Part shown: positions 18,529 through 25,895 of the stretch, piece by piece
How the letters are laid out: every line of letters begins with the position of its first letter
How positions within the stretch are numbered: the first letter of the stretch is position 1
Origin: Candidatus Microsaccharimonas sossegonensis
GTDB taxonomy: Bacteria; Patescibacteriota; Saccharimonadia; Saccharimonadales; Saccharimonadaceae
Direction of reading: 5' to 3'
Assembly: GCA_004100325.1 (NCBI GenBank)
Contig: SCKX01000001.1
Span: 227,453 to 291,452, forward strand
Length of the DNA stretch: 64,000 nt
Notes under the pieces: generated by a model
Told to the model about the DNA's origin: nothing
The model's database searches: none
What the model saw: the letters and a program-made list of their open reading frames with translations, nothing else
Translations under genes and position numbers: made by a program

Positions 18529-18834
18529 ATGAGTAATTTTTTTATGAAATTTGCCGTCGGCCTTGTGGGAGACAGTAACAATACAAACATTAACATCCCA
18601 ACTTTATCGGCTGGACAAGTGCTACAGAATGGGCTTAATATTGCCTATTTCCTGGCAGGTACGATTGCGGTCATTGTCATTATTGTTGGTGGGATTATGT
18701 ATGCCACCTCGGCTGGTAACAGTGGAAATGTATCAAAGGCAAAAAACATGCTTCTTTACTCGGTTGTCGGGCTAGTAATTGTGATTGCGGCCTATGCGAT
18801 TACGAACTTTGTTATTGTGAGGTTTAATTCATGA
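18529..18834 (+). CDS. T4SS pilin-like protein 3
   Basis: A 101-aa protein with a short N-terminus (no obvious cleavable signal; residues 1-35 are only weakly hydrophobic) and two helices. The family signature IMYATSAGNSGNVSKAKNML lies near residues 60-79. The start chosen lies 1 nt after the previous stop, next to GGTGGA; a longer frame upstream would overlap the previous gene. The last four bases overlap the next gene (ATGA). It is the only tandem copy without a clear signal peptide. Confidence 0.8.
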   Translation: MSNFFMKFAVGLVGDSNNTNINIPTLSAGQVLQNGLNIAYFLAGTIAVIVIIVGGIMYATSAGNSGNVSKAKNMLLYSVVGLVIVIAAYAITNFVIVRFNS

Positions 18835-19208
18835 AAAAACTACGAAATCTCGTTATGATTTTAGGAATTGCTGTCGGTGTCGGCGTATTGGCGCCAGCAG
18901 TGAGCGCAAACGCTGCGAATGTGATCGCTAATCAGTGCGCAGGTGTGACCAATTCTGCTGTTTGTAAAAATCAAAATGCTAAACCGAACGACCTGATTGC
19001 AAAAATCGTCAATACCCTCCTATTCGTAGTCGGTGCGCTAGCGGTTATCATGATTATTGTCGGTGGTTTGTTGTACGCTACCTCTAGTGGAGATCCAAGT
19101 CGTGTTACGATGGCAAAGAATACGCTGATGTATGCGATTATTGGATTGGTCGTGGCATTCCTGGCATTTGCTGTCGTTAATTTTGTGATCGTAAAATTTA
19201 CCAAATAG
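18831..19208 (+). CDS. T4SS pilin-like protein 4
   Basis: A 125-aa protein with signal peptide (residues 1-28, ending VSANAA), two cysteines (NQCAGVTNSAVCKNQ), and two helices flanking LLYATSSGDPSRVTMAKNTL. The gene is coupled to the previous one by ATGA overlap. It is followed by 73 bp with a new promoter before pilin 5. Confidence 0.82.
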   Translation: MKKLRNLVMILGIAVGVGVLAPAVSANAANVIANQCAGVTNSAVCKNQNAKPNDLIAKIVNTLLFVVGALAVIMIIVGGLLYATSSGDPSRVTMAKNTLMYAIIGLVVAFLAFAVVNFVIVKFTK

Positions 19209-19281
19209 CTCCCCTTAACAAAAGGTGCTATATCTGCTATAACAGTACCAAGAGATTCTATAAGAAAGGAATATCAATACC

Positions 19282-19674
19282 ATGAAATTTACAAAAAAGA
19301 CGTTAGCAGGATTTGCAGGGTCAACAGCGCTTGCCGTCGCTGCTGTGCTTGTCCCTACGAGTGTATTTGCTCAACAAACTGACATACAAGGTGGAATCAA
19401 TGCAGCCAAGCCAAGCGGTGCCGCTGGTAACACGACCCTATTTGGTGACGGTTCAATCTTTACTACTATTGTAAACATCCTACTATACCTTATCGGAGCA
19501 ATTTCAGTGATTATGCTCATCATCGGTGGTATCCGCTACACCGTCTCGGCTGGTGACAGTGGAAACGTCACGGCTGCCAAAAATACGATTATGTACGCAA
19601 TTATCGGTCTGATCGTCGCATTCCTTGCATATGCAATTGTAAACTGGGTACTAAAAGCGCTCACAAACGGATAA
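19282..19674 (+). CDS. T4SS pilin-like protein 5
   Basis: A 130-aa protein with signal peptide (residues 1-30, ending SVFAQ), a Gly/Ala-rich loop without cysteines, and two helices separated by IRYTVSAGDSGNVTAAKNTI. An extended -10 (TGCTATAAC, near 19235-19243) and AAAGGA upstream indicate it can be transcribed alone. It ends before a clear terminator. Closest in sequence to the isolated minus-strand pilin at 21253. Confidence 0.82.
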   Translation: MKFTKKTLAGFAGSTALAVAAVLVPTSVFAQQTDIQGGINAAKPSGAAGNTTLFGDGSIFTTIVNILLYLIGAISVIMLIIGGIRYTVSAGDSGNVTAAKNTIMYAIIGLIVAFLAYAIVNWVLKALTNG

Positions 19675-19713
19675 ATCCGCATACTCTTATAGAAGATAGA
19701 ATAAAAGAAATGG

Positions 19714-19741
19714 AGCTCCGAGACATCGGGGCTTTTCTTTT
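19714..19741 (+). terminator. Intrinsic terminator of the pilin array
   Basis: An 8-bp stem AGCTCCGA/TCGGGGCT (one G-U pair), loop GACA, then TTTTCTTTT. It ends the plus-strand pilin run. Confidence 0.85.
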
Positions 19742-19760
19742 GATAGCGTGTGTTTGCTCG

Positions 19761-19795
19761 TATAAATAAAGCCCCATAAAGGAGCTTTATTTATA
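19761..19795. terminator. Hairpin between pilin array and hsp20, probable bidirectional terminator
   Basis: A perfect 12-bp stem (19761-19772 with 19784-19795; AATAAAGC/GCTTTATT core) and an 11-nt loop. It lies 23 bp after the stop of the convergent hsp20 gene and downstream of the pilin terminator. Confidence 0.7.
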
Positions 19796-19818
19796 AATCA
19801 TTTAAGATTAATGCACTA

Positions 19819-20283
19819 TTATTGGACTTGGATCTTCTTCGCTTGCTCTGTCTTGATCTTTGAAAAGCTGATAGTAAGAACGCCGTCTTTTAGGACTGCT
19901 TCGACTTCGTCTTCTTTGACATTCACAGGCAGTGCAAGTGTTCGGCTGAATTCACCCCAGTAGCATTCTTGAATGTGCCAGTTTGTTGCACCTTCATCAC
20001 CGCCACTGTTGAGAGTTCCGCTGATTGTTAGGATGCCGTCGCTAATGCTGACATCAAGTTCTTCTTTATTTACACCAGCTGTCCGCGCTTTTACAACCAG
20101 CTTGTCGTCAGTTTCGTAAACATCAACGGCTAGTTGGCCGGGAAATTCTTCTTCACTATCGTCCCAAGTGTCGTCAGTCGCAGCTGGCGTCGGTGCGTTA
20201 GTCGATGAAAGGTCGTCGTCGCTTAAAAAAGCGGCAGCTAGCTCATCTTCAATTAATAGGTCTTCGTTTTGTTTGCGGGCCAT
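19819..20283 (-). CDS. Small heat-shock protein, Hsp20/alpha-crystallin family
   Basis: A 154-aa chaperone. An acidic N-terminal arm (residues 1-50, LLIEDELAAAFLSDDDL) is followed by an alpha-crystallin domain (about 50-150): LAVDVYETDDKLVVKARTAGV, then the hallmark EFSRTLALPVNV and LKDGVLTISFSK. The C-terminus KKIQVQ gives the IxI/V-type anchoring motif. Hsp20 oligomers bind unfolding proteins without ATP. The start has a strong site (GGAGG, 5 nt upstream); the longer frame does not. It is divergent from comF. Confidence 0.92.
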   Translation of the reverse strand: MARKQNEDLLIEDELAAAFLSDDDLSSTNAPTPAATDDTWDDSEEEFPGQLAVDVYETDDKLVVKARTAGVNKEELDVSISDGILTISGTLNSGGDEGATNWHIQECYWGEFSRTLALPVNVKEDEVEAVLKDGVLTISFSKIKTEQAKKIQVQ

Positions 20284-20379
20284 GATATCCTCCACTTTCC
20301 CATAGGCTCTTGTTTGCTCATTTGACAAACAGTCCTCTGTATTATAACGGTCATGCTGACTATAATCAACCAAATACCA

Positions 20380-21063
20380 ATGCTAAACGTAAAAAACACA
20401 ATACTCGACAATCTTCTATCGGTGGTGGCTCCTCACCTCTGTTCTGGTTGCGGACGAACCGGCACAACCATTTGTGATAATTGTAAATACGACATCAACA
20501 ACGAGCCATATCTTGGCTGCATTTTATGTGACAAGCAAAGCAATATCGGCGTCTGCAAAAACCATAATGCGGCGTTTCATCAAGCCTGGGTCGTCGGTGT
20601 GAGAAGTGGCGCCCTGCAACGACTTATTGGTGGATTTAAGTTTCAAAACATGAAAGCATCCTCATTCGATCTTGCTACCCTACTACATACACGGTTACCA
20701 CCGCTGCCTCGCAATTCCGTTATTATTCCCATACCCTCGTCGCGGGAGCATATACGTGAACGAGGCTATGATCATATGCTGCTGATCGCCAAAGACCTCG
20801 CCCGCCTTCGTCATCTACCGGTACAAAGGTTGCTTGTACGAAATAATAACCTCGTGCAGCACCGGACAGGACGCAAAAATCGGTTACTTCAGGCAAAAAC
20901 TGCCTTCAGGATTGAAGGCAAAGTAGATCCTGACAGTACCTATATCATTATTGATGATGTCGTCACAACGGGCGCTACCATCATACAGGCAGCTCATGTG
21001 CTAAGAAAAGCAGGCGCGACAACTATTTGGGTGGCGGCGACTTCACGGCAACCACTCGACTGA
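20380..21063 (+). CDS. comF: ComF family phosphoribosyltransferase-like protein
   Basis: A 227-aa protein. Residues 15-60 form a zinc-binding segment (HLCSGCGRTGTTICDNC, later ILCDKQ and GVCKNH). The C-terminal half is a type I phosphoribosyltransferase domain with PIPSSREHIRERGYDH and the PRPP motif YIIIDDVVTTGAT. ComF proteins take part in DNA uptake or recombination after competence, though the biochemical role is unsettled. I place the start at the ATG 13 nt after TATAAT (20361-20366); an upstream in-frame ATG at 20353 precedes that element. Competence is common in this lineage. Confidence 0.87.
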   Translation: MLNVKNTILDNLLSVVAPHLCSGCGRTGTTICDNCKYDINNEPYLGCILCDKQSNIGVCKNHNAAFHQAWVVGVRSGALQRLIGGFKFQNMKASSFDLATLLHTRLPPLPRNSVIIPIPSSREHIRERGYDHMLLIAKDLARLRHLPVQRLLVRNNNLVQHRTGRKNRLLQAKTAFRIEGKVDPDSTYIIIDDVVTTGATIIQAAHVLRKAGATTIWVAATSRQPLD

Positions 21064-21103
21064 TCAGGTCGTATCTGTTAAAATAGCCAAAGTTCTGGCG
21101 TAA

Positions 21104-21191
21104 GGAGAGGTGACCGAGTGGTTGATGGTACTTGTCTTGAAAACAAGCGTGGGGCGACCTACCGCGAGTTCGAATCTCGCCCTCTCCGCCA
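21104..21191 (+). tRNA. tRNA-Ser (anticodon UGA)
   Basis: An 88-nt class II tRNA: acceptor GGAGAGG paired with CCTCTCC, anticodon loop CTTGAAA, long variable arm, TTCGAAT T-loop and encoded CCA. A TAAAAT -10 preceded by TGT (21079-21084) starts transcription about 13 nt upstream. Confidence 0.97.
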
Positions 21192-21203
21192 GATTGAATA
21201 TAA

Positions 21204-21237
21204 AAAAGGCTTTCCTGTGAAGGTCTTTTCGTTTTTT
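21204..21237 (+). terminator. Intrinsic terminator after tRNA-Ser(UGA)
   Basis: An 11-bp stem AAAAGGCTTTC/GAAGGTCTTTT with two G-U pairs and loop CTGT, followed by CG and six T. Confidence 0.8.
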
Positions 21238-21252
21238 ATGTGAGAAAAGATG

Positions 21253-21657
21253 CTAAACGTTCGTACCGCCAGATGTAGCACCAGGAGCAAGTGTATTTAT
21301 AACGAAATTGATAGCCGCATAGGCGAGAAAAGCGATCACAAGCCCAACAATCGCATAAAGAACCGTATTTTTTGCCGCTGTCACTGCGGTTGAGTTACCC
21401 CCAGAAACGACGTAGCGAAGTCCGCCAACGATTAGCATAATAACACTAAGCGCCCCGACAATAAAAAGAAGAAAGTTGGTGATATTGGTCACGATGCCAC
21501 CACCACCAAATAGTTCTGTTGGCTGCCCAGTCCCCTTTGCGGCATTAACACCGTCAAAAACAGTCAGCGCAAAGGAAGTACGGGCGAGAAAAATAGATGC
21601 ACCAAGCACAAGAACGACTGCAAGGAGCACTGGTGCAAATGATCGTAAAATTTTCAT
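21253..21657 (-). CDS. T4SS pilin-like protein 6 (isolated copy)
   Basis: A 134-aa protein with signal peptide (residues 1-30, ending RTSFA), two helices and the signature LRYVVSGGNSTAVTAAKNTV, most like pilin 5. Its C-terminus adds a flexible GATSGGTNV tail. TATAAT (21672-21677, minus) puts the transcription start about 8 nt before the ATG, and GGAGAAG gives a ribosome-binding site. It is separated from the other pilins and on the opposite strand, so it can be controlled independently. Confidence 0.8.
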   Translation of the reverse strand: MKILRSFAPVLLAVVLVLGASIFLARTSFALTVFDGVNAAKGTGQPTELFGGGGIVTNITNFLLFIVGALSVIMLIVGGLRYVVSGGNSTAVTAAKNTVLYAIVGLVIAFLAYAAINFVINTLAPGATSGGTNV

Positions 21658-21770
21658 CTCGCTTCTCCAGGATTATACACGACAGTTATATTAAACAATT
21701 ATATTTTCATTGTAGCAAATAGTATGGCCAGAATCTAGTCCTGACATCTGTTTTATGCTACAATCGTTCA

Positions 21771-21892
21771 AGTCGTAAAGTGTCATGTAGACCCAAGTGG
21801 CTGCTGCGTGGAACGCAAATTATGAGATGGTTACCTTCCCCTTTGGTTGGCATCTGACGAAACGTTTTACGAAACACGCGACCCAATTCTGT
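21771..21892 (+). ncRNA. Transcribed structured leader upstream of tRNA-Ser(GCU), candidate RNA
   Basis: An extended -10 (TGCTACAAT, 21756-21764) should start a transcript near 21771, about 120 nt before the tRNA. The leader can fold: GTCG near its start pairs with CGAC near its end, and AGATG/CATCT form an internal arm. It contains ACCCAAGTGGCTG, also found in the D-arm of the adjacent tRNA. No known RNA family was recognised. No ORF was seen. Confidence 0.35.
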
Positions 21893-21985
21893 GGAGGAGT
21901 ACCCAAGTGGCTGAAGGGGATGGTTTGCTAAATCATTAGTCTGGGGAGACCTGGAGCCGGAGTTCGAATCTCCGCTCCTCCGCCA
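21893..21985 (+). tRNA. tRNA-Ser (anticodon GCU), integration target
   Basis: A 93-nt class II tRNA: GGAGGAG acceptor, anticodon loop TTGCTAA, long variable arm, TTCGAAT, CCTCCGCCA end. The 3' end of the recombinase gene runs antisense into it, and CTCCGCCAA at its 3' end recurs at the far end of the adjacent element. Confidence 0.96.
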
Positions 21986-23544
21986 AGAGAAATAGTGGAG
22001 TCATTTGACGCCAAAAGAAGCGTATAAAACGGTTCTTGTAAGGTGTAAGACTCCACTTTTTCTTTGGAAAATCCTATGTTCGAAAATAAATTACGCAGAA
22101 TTATATCTTTTTGAACAAGATTAGCCTTTTTAAACCTTATTGCCAGTGTATTAACCAAGTCGTTGAACTCCTGTGGGTTAATAACACGTACTTCACTTTG
22201 GCGTAGTCGCTTTTCAAGATTTGAACTATCATTTTCTACCTCTGTAATTCTACGGAGAGTTGAAGATATGTCTAACTCTGTTTGCTTGATTGCGGCAGGG
22301 TCAGATAATCTTCCTAGTGCACTGGTTTGGTCGCGCCTAGTATCTTGCAGATGTTTCAGAGTGATATTATTGCGTACTATTGCTGCGCGTGTTGCTTTCT
22401 TTTCTGTATCAGAGAGTTCTTTAGTTTCCTGCAAATACTTTTTGTACACATCTTTTGTGAGGCGTTTGGTTACTTGTTCAAGAACATCATTCATACTGTC
22501 GGCCACGACACGCGCCCTGATGTCGCGCGGTTTCCTGCTGCAACCATTGTTGCGACACTTAAAATAGACATAATATTTGCCGCCAGAACTCTTTGCGCGA
22601 TATACACTCATCGGACGCTTATCATCACAAACAGTGCAGTGAAGCAGACCCCTGAACGGTAGAAACTTGCTTTCTTTTTGTTCGCCTCGTTTCTGGTATC
22701 TGCTTATCTCTTGAACTTTGTGAAAAGTGTCCTCATCAATCATAGGTTCAAAGGATACGGGCAAGTTACGCAAGTCTGCCACTTGTTCCGCCTGCACTAG
22801 TACGCCGTAATAAAAAGGGTCGTTAAACATCTTGCTTAGAACAGAGGGTGTCATTTTCATGATTCTATATGCCTTATCGCGCTTATAGTACTTTGAGTAG
22901 CCTACGCCGTTTAGATACTTGGAGATTATGGGTAGTTTTTCGCCATTTGCGCGCATTTCCCATGCGTTAGCGATGAACTCAAAGTTCTTATCATCTTTCC
23001 TGTATATACCCTCGTCATCACGCTTATAGCCGTGTTTCGGCACTCCACCAGATTTACCCTCTGCAAAGCTATGACGTACCCCACGTTTTACTTTTGAAGA
23101 AAGGTCGTCTGAGTAATGTTTTGCAAAAACAAACAGCATACCCAGTAGCATTTTACCGTTAGCGTCATTTGAGAACTGGTGTGATACAAATCGTAGGTCT
23201 TGCAAGGTGCCCGTATCTAGCAGGTAAATTATCTTACCTGATTCCACAGCATTTCTAGCCAATCTGTCAGGGTGCCACGCTATAATGCCGTCAATAACAC
23301 CCGTTTTTACTTCTTTTAGTAACTGTGTAAATTGAGGGCGGTTGTTGGGCGCTTTTGCAGATTTTGTTTCTCTTACTGGCTTTCCTATGACTTTTAAACT
23401 TAGCCTTTCGGCTAGTTCTAAACATTCCTTTTCTTGGTCATCGAGGGAACGTACCTGTTTCTCAGAGTCCTCAGAGGACTTACGTACATAGATTTTGTAT
23501 CGCAATGATGTAATATCCAGGTCATCTGTTGTAGCCGCGTTCAT
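21928..23544 (-). CDS. Large serine recombinase (site-specific integrase)
   Basis: A 538-aa recombinase. The N-terminal resolvase domain (residues 15-165) has YVRKSSEDS with the catalytic Ser, and RLARN. The recombinase domain follows (HGYKRDDEGIYRKD), then a zinc ribbon (LHCTVCDDKRPM and KCRNNGC) near residues 300-345 and a coiled coil near 370-460. Such enzymes insert and excise elements between short att sites. The last 19 codons are read from the antisense strand of tRNA-Ser(GCU), so the C-terminus was probably changed on integration. TATAAT (23552-23557) ends 7 nt before the ATG. Confidence 0.95.
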   Translation of the reverse strand: MNAATTDDLDITSLRYKIYVRKSSEDSEKQVRSLDDQEKECLELAERLSLKVIGKPVRETKSAKAPNNRPQFTQLLKEVKTGVIDGIIAWHPDRLARNAVESGKIIYLLDTGTLQDLRFVSHQFSNDANGKMLLGMLFVFAKHYSDDLSSKVKRGVRHSFAEGKSGGVPKHGYKRDDEGIYRKDDKNFEFIANAWEMRANGEKLPIISKYLNGVGYSKYYKRDKAYRIMKMTPSVLSKMFNDPFYYGVLVQAEQVADLRNLPVSFEPMIDEDTFHKVQEISRYQKRGEQKESKFLPFRGLLHCTVCDDKRPMSVYRAKSSGGKYYVYFKCRNNGCSRKPRDIRARVVADSMNDVLEQVTKRLTKDVYKKYLQETKELSDTEKKATRAAIVRNNITLKHLQDTRRDQTSALGRLSDPAAIKQTELDISSTLRRITEVENDSSNLEKRLRQSEVRVINPQEFNDLVNTLAIRFKKANLVQKDIILRNLFSNIGFSKEKVESYTLQEPFYTLLLASNDSTISLGGGAEIRTPAPGLPRLMI

Positions 23545-23656
23545 AGGATTTATTATAGTTCAAAAATATATTGGTAAATTGTCTTTAAGAACAGATTCTC
23601 TACAACTCTATGTATATATTTGAACTTGAGTTGTTTAGATAAGAGTAAGTTCGCGA

Positions 23657-23662
23657 TATAAT
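23657..23662 (+). promoter_or_regulatory. -10 element (TATAAT) of the element's small RNA
   Basis: A perfect TATAAT placing the transcription start at 23669, which is exactly the first base of an 18-bp inverted repeat. Confidence 0.7.
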
Positions 23663-23668
23663 CAGAGA

Positions 23669-23794
23669 GTCTAGGTTTAAACAATATAGTGCGCCCCTTG
23701 TGGTTGTTTGCATTCAGAGATGGGCAGCCACGACAACACAGTAGAGTGCAAACTTTATTGTTTAAGCCTAGACAGCTAGGGGCTGTCCTTTTTT
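23669..23794 (+). ncRNA. Structured small RNA inside the integrative element
   Basis: About 126 nt. The 5' end (23669-23686) pairs along 18 bp with 23756-23773, one pair being G-U. Inside, GTTTGCA pairs with TGCAAAC. The RNA ends in an intrinsic terminator: GACAGC/GCTGTC stem, 5-nt loop and six T (23771-23794). A -10 element sits at the correct distance upstream. There is no ORF. The family is unknown to me. It may be a regulator or antisense RNA of the element. Confidence 0.7.
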
Positions 23795-23827
23795 ATGGCC
23801 ACAAATATTAACCTAAAAGGAGTATTT

Positions 23828-24097
23828 ATGGCTAGACTTAATTTCGGCCTATTTGGCTACAGATTCAAAATTAAAGACGGATTATTAACGTATAAATCTG
23901 CATACGGCAAAAGTGCCATAGTGCGCTTATCGGACATAGATACTGTTACTACAGATACTGCGAAAGGTATGGGTAAGGGTACTCTAAAAGTAGTTGGCCG
24001 TGGCGCAACACTTGCAGAAATTACACTTCCAAGGCCTTGGGTTGAAAAGGCGCAAAGATTCATTCTTACAAACCTGCCAGAACGTAATAATCAGTAA
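23828..24097 (+). CDS. Small protein of unknown function in the integrative element
   Basis: An 89-aa protein (MARLNFGLFGYRFKIKDG) predicted to be mainly beta-strands, with no signal or membrane segment. The pattern resembles small PH-like or SHOCT-less membrane-associated proteins, but I cannot assign a family. The start is supported by AAAGGAG 6 nt upstream; a frame opening at 23795 would begin inside the preceding terminator. It probably belongs to the element rather than to the chromosome. Confidence 0.6.
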   Translation: MARLNFGLFGYRFKIKDGLLTYKSAYGKSAIVRLSDIDTVTTDTAKGMGKGTLKVVGRGATLAEITLPRPWVEKAQRFILTNLPERNNQ

Positions 24098-24111
24098 AAA
24101 CTAGTAAAGTA

Positions 24112-24178
24112 TAAGGCTTGTGGTTGCTATCTGTTAGGTAGTCATAGTAGAGTAAAATGCACTATTCTTTGTGGTGAT
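24112..24178 (+). other. Gap with a motif pair shared with the small RNA
   Basis: CTTGTGGTTG at 24117-24126 and AGTAGAGT about 20 nt later both recur in the same order in the small RNA (CTTGTGGTTG at 23697-23706, then AGTAGAGT). The stretch lies between two genes (24098-24225) that otherwise hold only the next promoter. Confidence 0.4.
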
Positions 24179-24225
24179 TTTAACATTGTGCTTATGCTAC
24201 AATTTAATTGAAAGGGTCTGAAAGC

Positions 24226-24663
24226 ATGAACATCTACGACGTATCAAAGTGGTTTCTTAGTAAGCAATCTATGACCAATAAAAAGGTTCAAAAATTGTGC
24301 TACTATTCTGTTGCCTGGGGATATGCCCTAATGGGCAAAGCTATCGTAAATGATTCACGATTTGAGGCTTGGGTACATGGCCCTGCGTCGCCTACACTTT
24401 ACAAGAAATATAAAAAATATGGCTGGAATGATATTCCAAAAGAATCTGCCGCACCTAAGTTTGATAACGATGTTACTGAACTTTTAGAGGCCGTTTGGTT
24501 TACGTACGGCGACAAAGACGGTAATGAACTTGAGGTACTTTCACACTCAGAATTACCATGGGTTGAGGCGCGTAAGGGTTTGCCTGCTACGGAAAACTCA
24601 GACAATGAGATTTCTCCAAAGACAATGGCAAGCTATTACAATTCGATTAAGACAGCAGAGTAG
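24226..24663 (+). CDS. Panacea-domain (SocA/GepA-like, DUF4065) protein, probable antitoxin
   Basis: A 145-aa protein. It has the family's conserved parts: MTNKKVQKLCYYSVAWGYAL near residues 16-35, RFEAWVHGPASPTLYKKYKKYG at about 46-67, and a C-terminal helix (SPKTMASYYNSI). Panacea domains act as antitoxins for many unrelated toxins, with the toxin gene next door; the neighbour here starts 8 nt downstream. TACAAT preceded by TGC (24195-24203) gives a start of transcription about 16 nt upstream. I chose the ATG over an upstream TTG. Confidence 0.82.
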   Translation: MNIYDVSKWFLSKQSMTNKKVQKLCYYSVAWGYALMGKAIVNDSRFEAWVHGPASPTLYKKYKKYGWNDIPKESAAPKFDNDVTELLEAVWFTYGDKDGNELEVLSHSELPWVEARKGLPATENSDNEISPKTMASYYNSIKTAE

Positions 24664-24671
24664 ATAAAGCC

Positions 24672-25046
24672 GTGGTTCGCAAAAGTCTAACGGCTAATAA
24701 TACTGCCCAATCGGGGGCGTTACCTCTTACAAGCAGAAGCACAGCACTATTTTATTTGTCCATAAATCATCAATTAGAGAATAACTACGACTTTAAGCAC
24801 AAAAAGCTAAACAAGAGTAAGTTAAGTGAACTCCACGCTTTTATTGATAAAGCAGTTGGAAAATCTATTTCTGACGTTGAGGCGCTTTATAAGCGTAAAA
24901 CAGATACAAGCGATACTTACGGCGCAAGTAAAAAGCAAATAATTCACTTTGGCTTTGGTAAAAGCTTTAGAATCCATGGTTTTTACAACAGCCATGGGTA
25001 CTTTGAACTTTGCCGCTTAGACCCTGACCACGATAAACACTCCTAG
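24672..25046 (+). CDS. Probable toxin partner of the Panacea protein, unknown family
   Basis: A 124-aa basic protein, start GTG, 8 nt after the Panacea gene. Notable residues are SINHQLENNYDF, an Asp/Lys-rich middle, and the C-terminal SFRIHGFYNSHGYFELCRLDPDH with two or three histidines that could be catalytic. The end of the sequence resembles small uncharacterised phage and element proteins that finish in LDPDHxxH. By the known logic of Panacea operons it should be the toxin; I cannot name the target. Its 3' end overlaps the convergent gene by 4 bp. Confidence 0.6.
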   Translation: MVRKSLTANNTAQSGALPLTSRSTALFYLSINHQLENNYDFKHKKLNKSKLSELHAFIDKAVGKSISDVEALYKRKTDTSDTYGASKKQIIHFGFGKSFRIHGFYNSHGYFELCRLDPDHDKHS

Positions 25047-25453
25047 ACTGCCTGTACAAATGCCTGGGCAATACTTTTTAGGTCATTGTCCGAGAGATTA
25101 CCAAGGCTGCTAGGCGCTTTACTTGCTGGCGGTGGTATTAGGTAAGAGAGTGCCTTTTCCATGCTACTGAGAATACCTATCAGTTCTCTTGAGGACATAT
25201 CCTCTAGTTTTCTAGACAATAGTTCAGCACTGGCCCTCTCAAGGACTGTTTGGTAAATTATTTTGCGCTGTTCGATACTCTCTAAAGTGTCGGTATTGCG
25301 GTCGTCGCGTTGATTGATAATCTCTTGTTGCCTGTCGCGGCATAGTTTCATAACGGTTGGCTTACTAACCTTGGTAATTGCCGCGATGTTATCAAAACTC
25401 AGTCCTGTAGAACGTAACTCAATAATCTTATTGCTGTCTTCTACGCCAATCAT
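25043..25453 (-). CDS. HTH-domain DNA-binding protein
   Basis: A 136-aa protein. Residues 5-45 form a resolvase/terminase-type helix-turn-helix (IIELRSTGLSFDNIAAITKV then SKPTVMKLCRDR). The rest is a helical region with RKIIYQTVLERASAELLSRK and a Pro-linker (PPPASKAPSS). The pattern suits a small-terminase-like or element-regulatory protein. It is last in a three-gene minus-strand run, 2 nt after the preceding stop, and converges on the toxin. Confidence 0.65.
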   Translation of the reverse strand: MIGVEDSNKIIELRSTGLSFDNIAAITKVSKPTVMKLCRDRQQEIINQRDDRNTDTLESIEQRKIIYQTVLERASAELLSRKLEDMSSRELIGILSSMEKALSYLIPPPASKAPSSLGNLSDNDLKSIAQAFVQAV

Positions 25454-25455
25454 CT

Positions 25456-25704
25456 CTACGCCATATCAAACTCTCTGGTAATTACGGTGTTCAAACTGTT
25501 CTTCCTTAATGTTAAAGTGTGTATTCCTATTGGTTTTTCGGTAGTACCTCCTGCTTGAAATGTTAGAATTATCTCTGTTCCGTCCTGGTCAATCATACTT
25601 ACTTGGTCATCGTCGTTTAAGTCTATTTCAGCCAAAGTATCCAATAACTCAGTGATACTTTTAGTAGCCTGTAGGCGCTTTGCGGTAATTTCTTTTGTGT
25701 TCAT
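25456..25704 (-). CDS. Small hypothetical protein of the element
   Basis: An 82-aa soluble protein (MNTKEITAKRLQATKSITEL) with an acidic middle (IDLNDDDQVSMIDQDG) and a beta-rich second half. No family was recognised. Its start overlaps the previous stop by 4 bp (ATGA) and the HTH gene follows closely, so the three form an operon. Confidence 0.5.
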   Translation of the reverse strand: MNTKEITAKRLQATKSITELLDTLAEIDLNDDDQVSMIDQDGTEIILTFQAGGTTEKPIGIHTLTLRKNSLNTVITREFDMA

Positions 25705-25853
25705 ATAACCCCTTTATCTAATTCAAAACTATACTCAATCTTGCTACTAATTATAGTGGACAGCATAGCCTTAAATCGCCTAAGGCCTTGCATAACTTCT
25801 TCAATGCCAATGGCCGTATGTTCAATTTGCGTTTCTACTAGTCCGCCAAACAT
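25701..25853 (-). CDS. Very small hypothetical protein, first of the minus-strand element operon
   Basis: A 50-aa protein starting MFGGLVETQIEH. The ATG lies inside the left 41-bp direct repeat, and TAACAT (25861-25866, minus) ends 7 nt before it, matching the near-leaderless pattern. A longer frame to 25913 would run through the repeat and the divergent gene's start. Function unknown. Confidence 0.45.
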   Translation of the reverse strand: MFGGLVETQIEHTAIGIEEVMQGLRRFKAMLSTIISSKIEYSFELDKGVI

Positions 25854-25883
25854 AAGCACTATGTTAACGCATGGTGTTTTTGT
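25843..25883 (+). repeat. 41-bp direct repeat, left copy (possible att site)
   Basis: 35 of 41 bases match 27514-27554 without gaps; the last 15 (GCATGGTGTTTTTGT) are identical. It begins CCGCCAA, as at the tRNA-Ser(GCU) 3' end. Confidence 0.8.
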
Positions 25884-25895
25884 TACTATCGTTTT

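Noticed and set aside
21771..21892. SRP (4.5S), 6S or tmRNA in the leader of tRNA-Ser(GCU)
   Set aside because: The SRP core, the 6S bubble and a tmRNA tag or tRNA-like ends could not be found.
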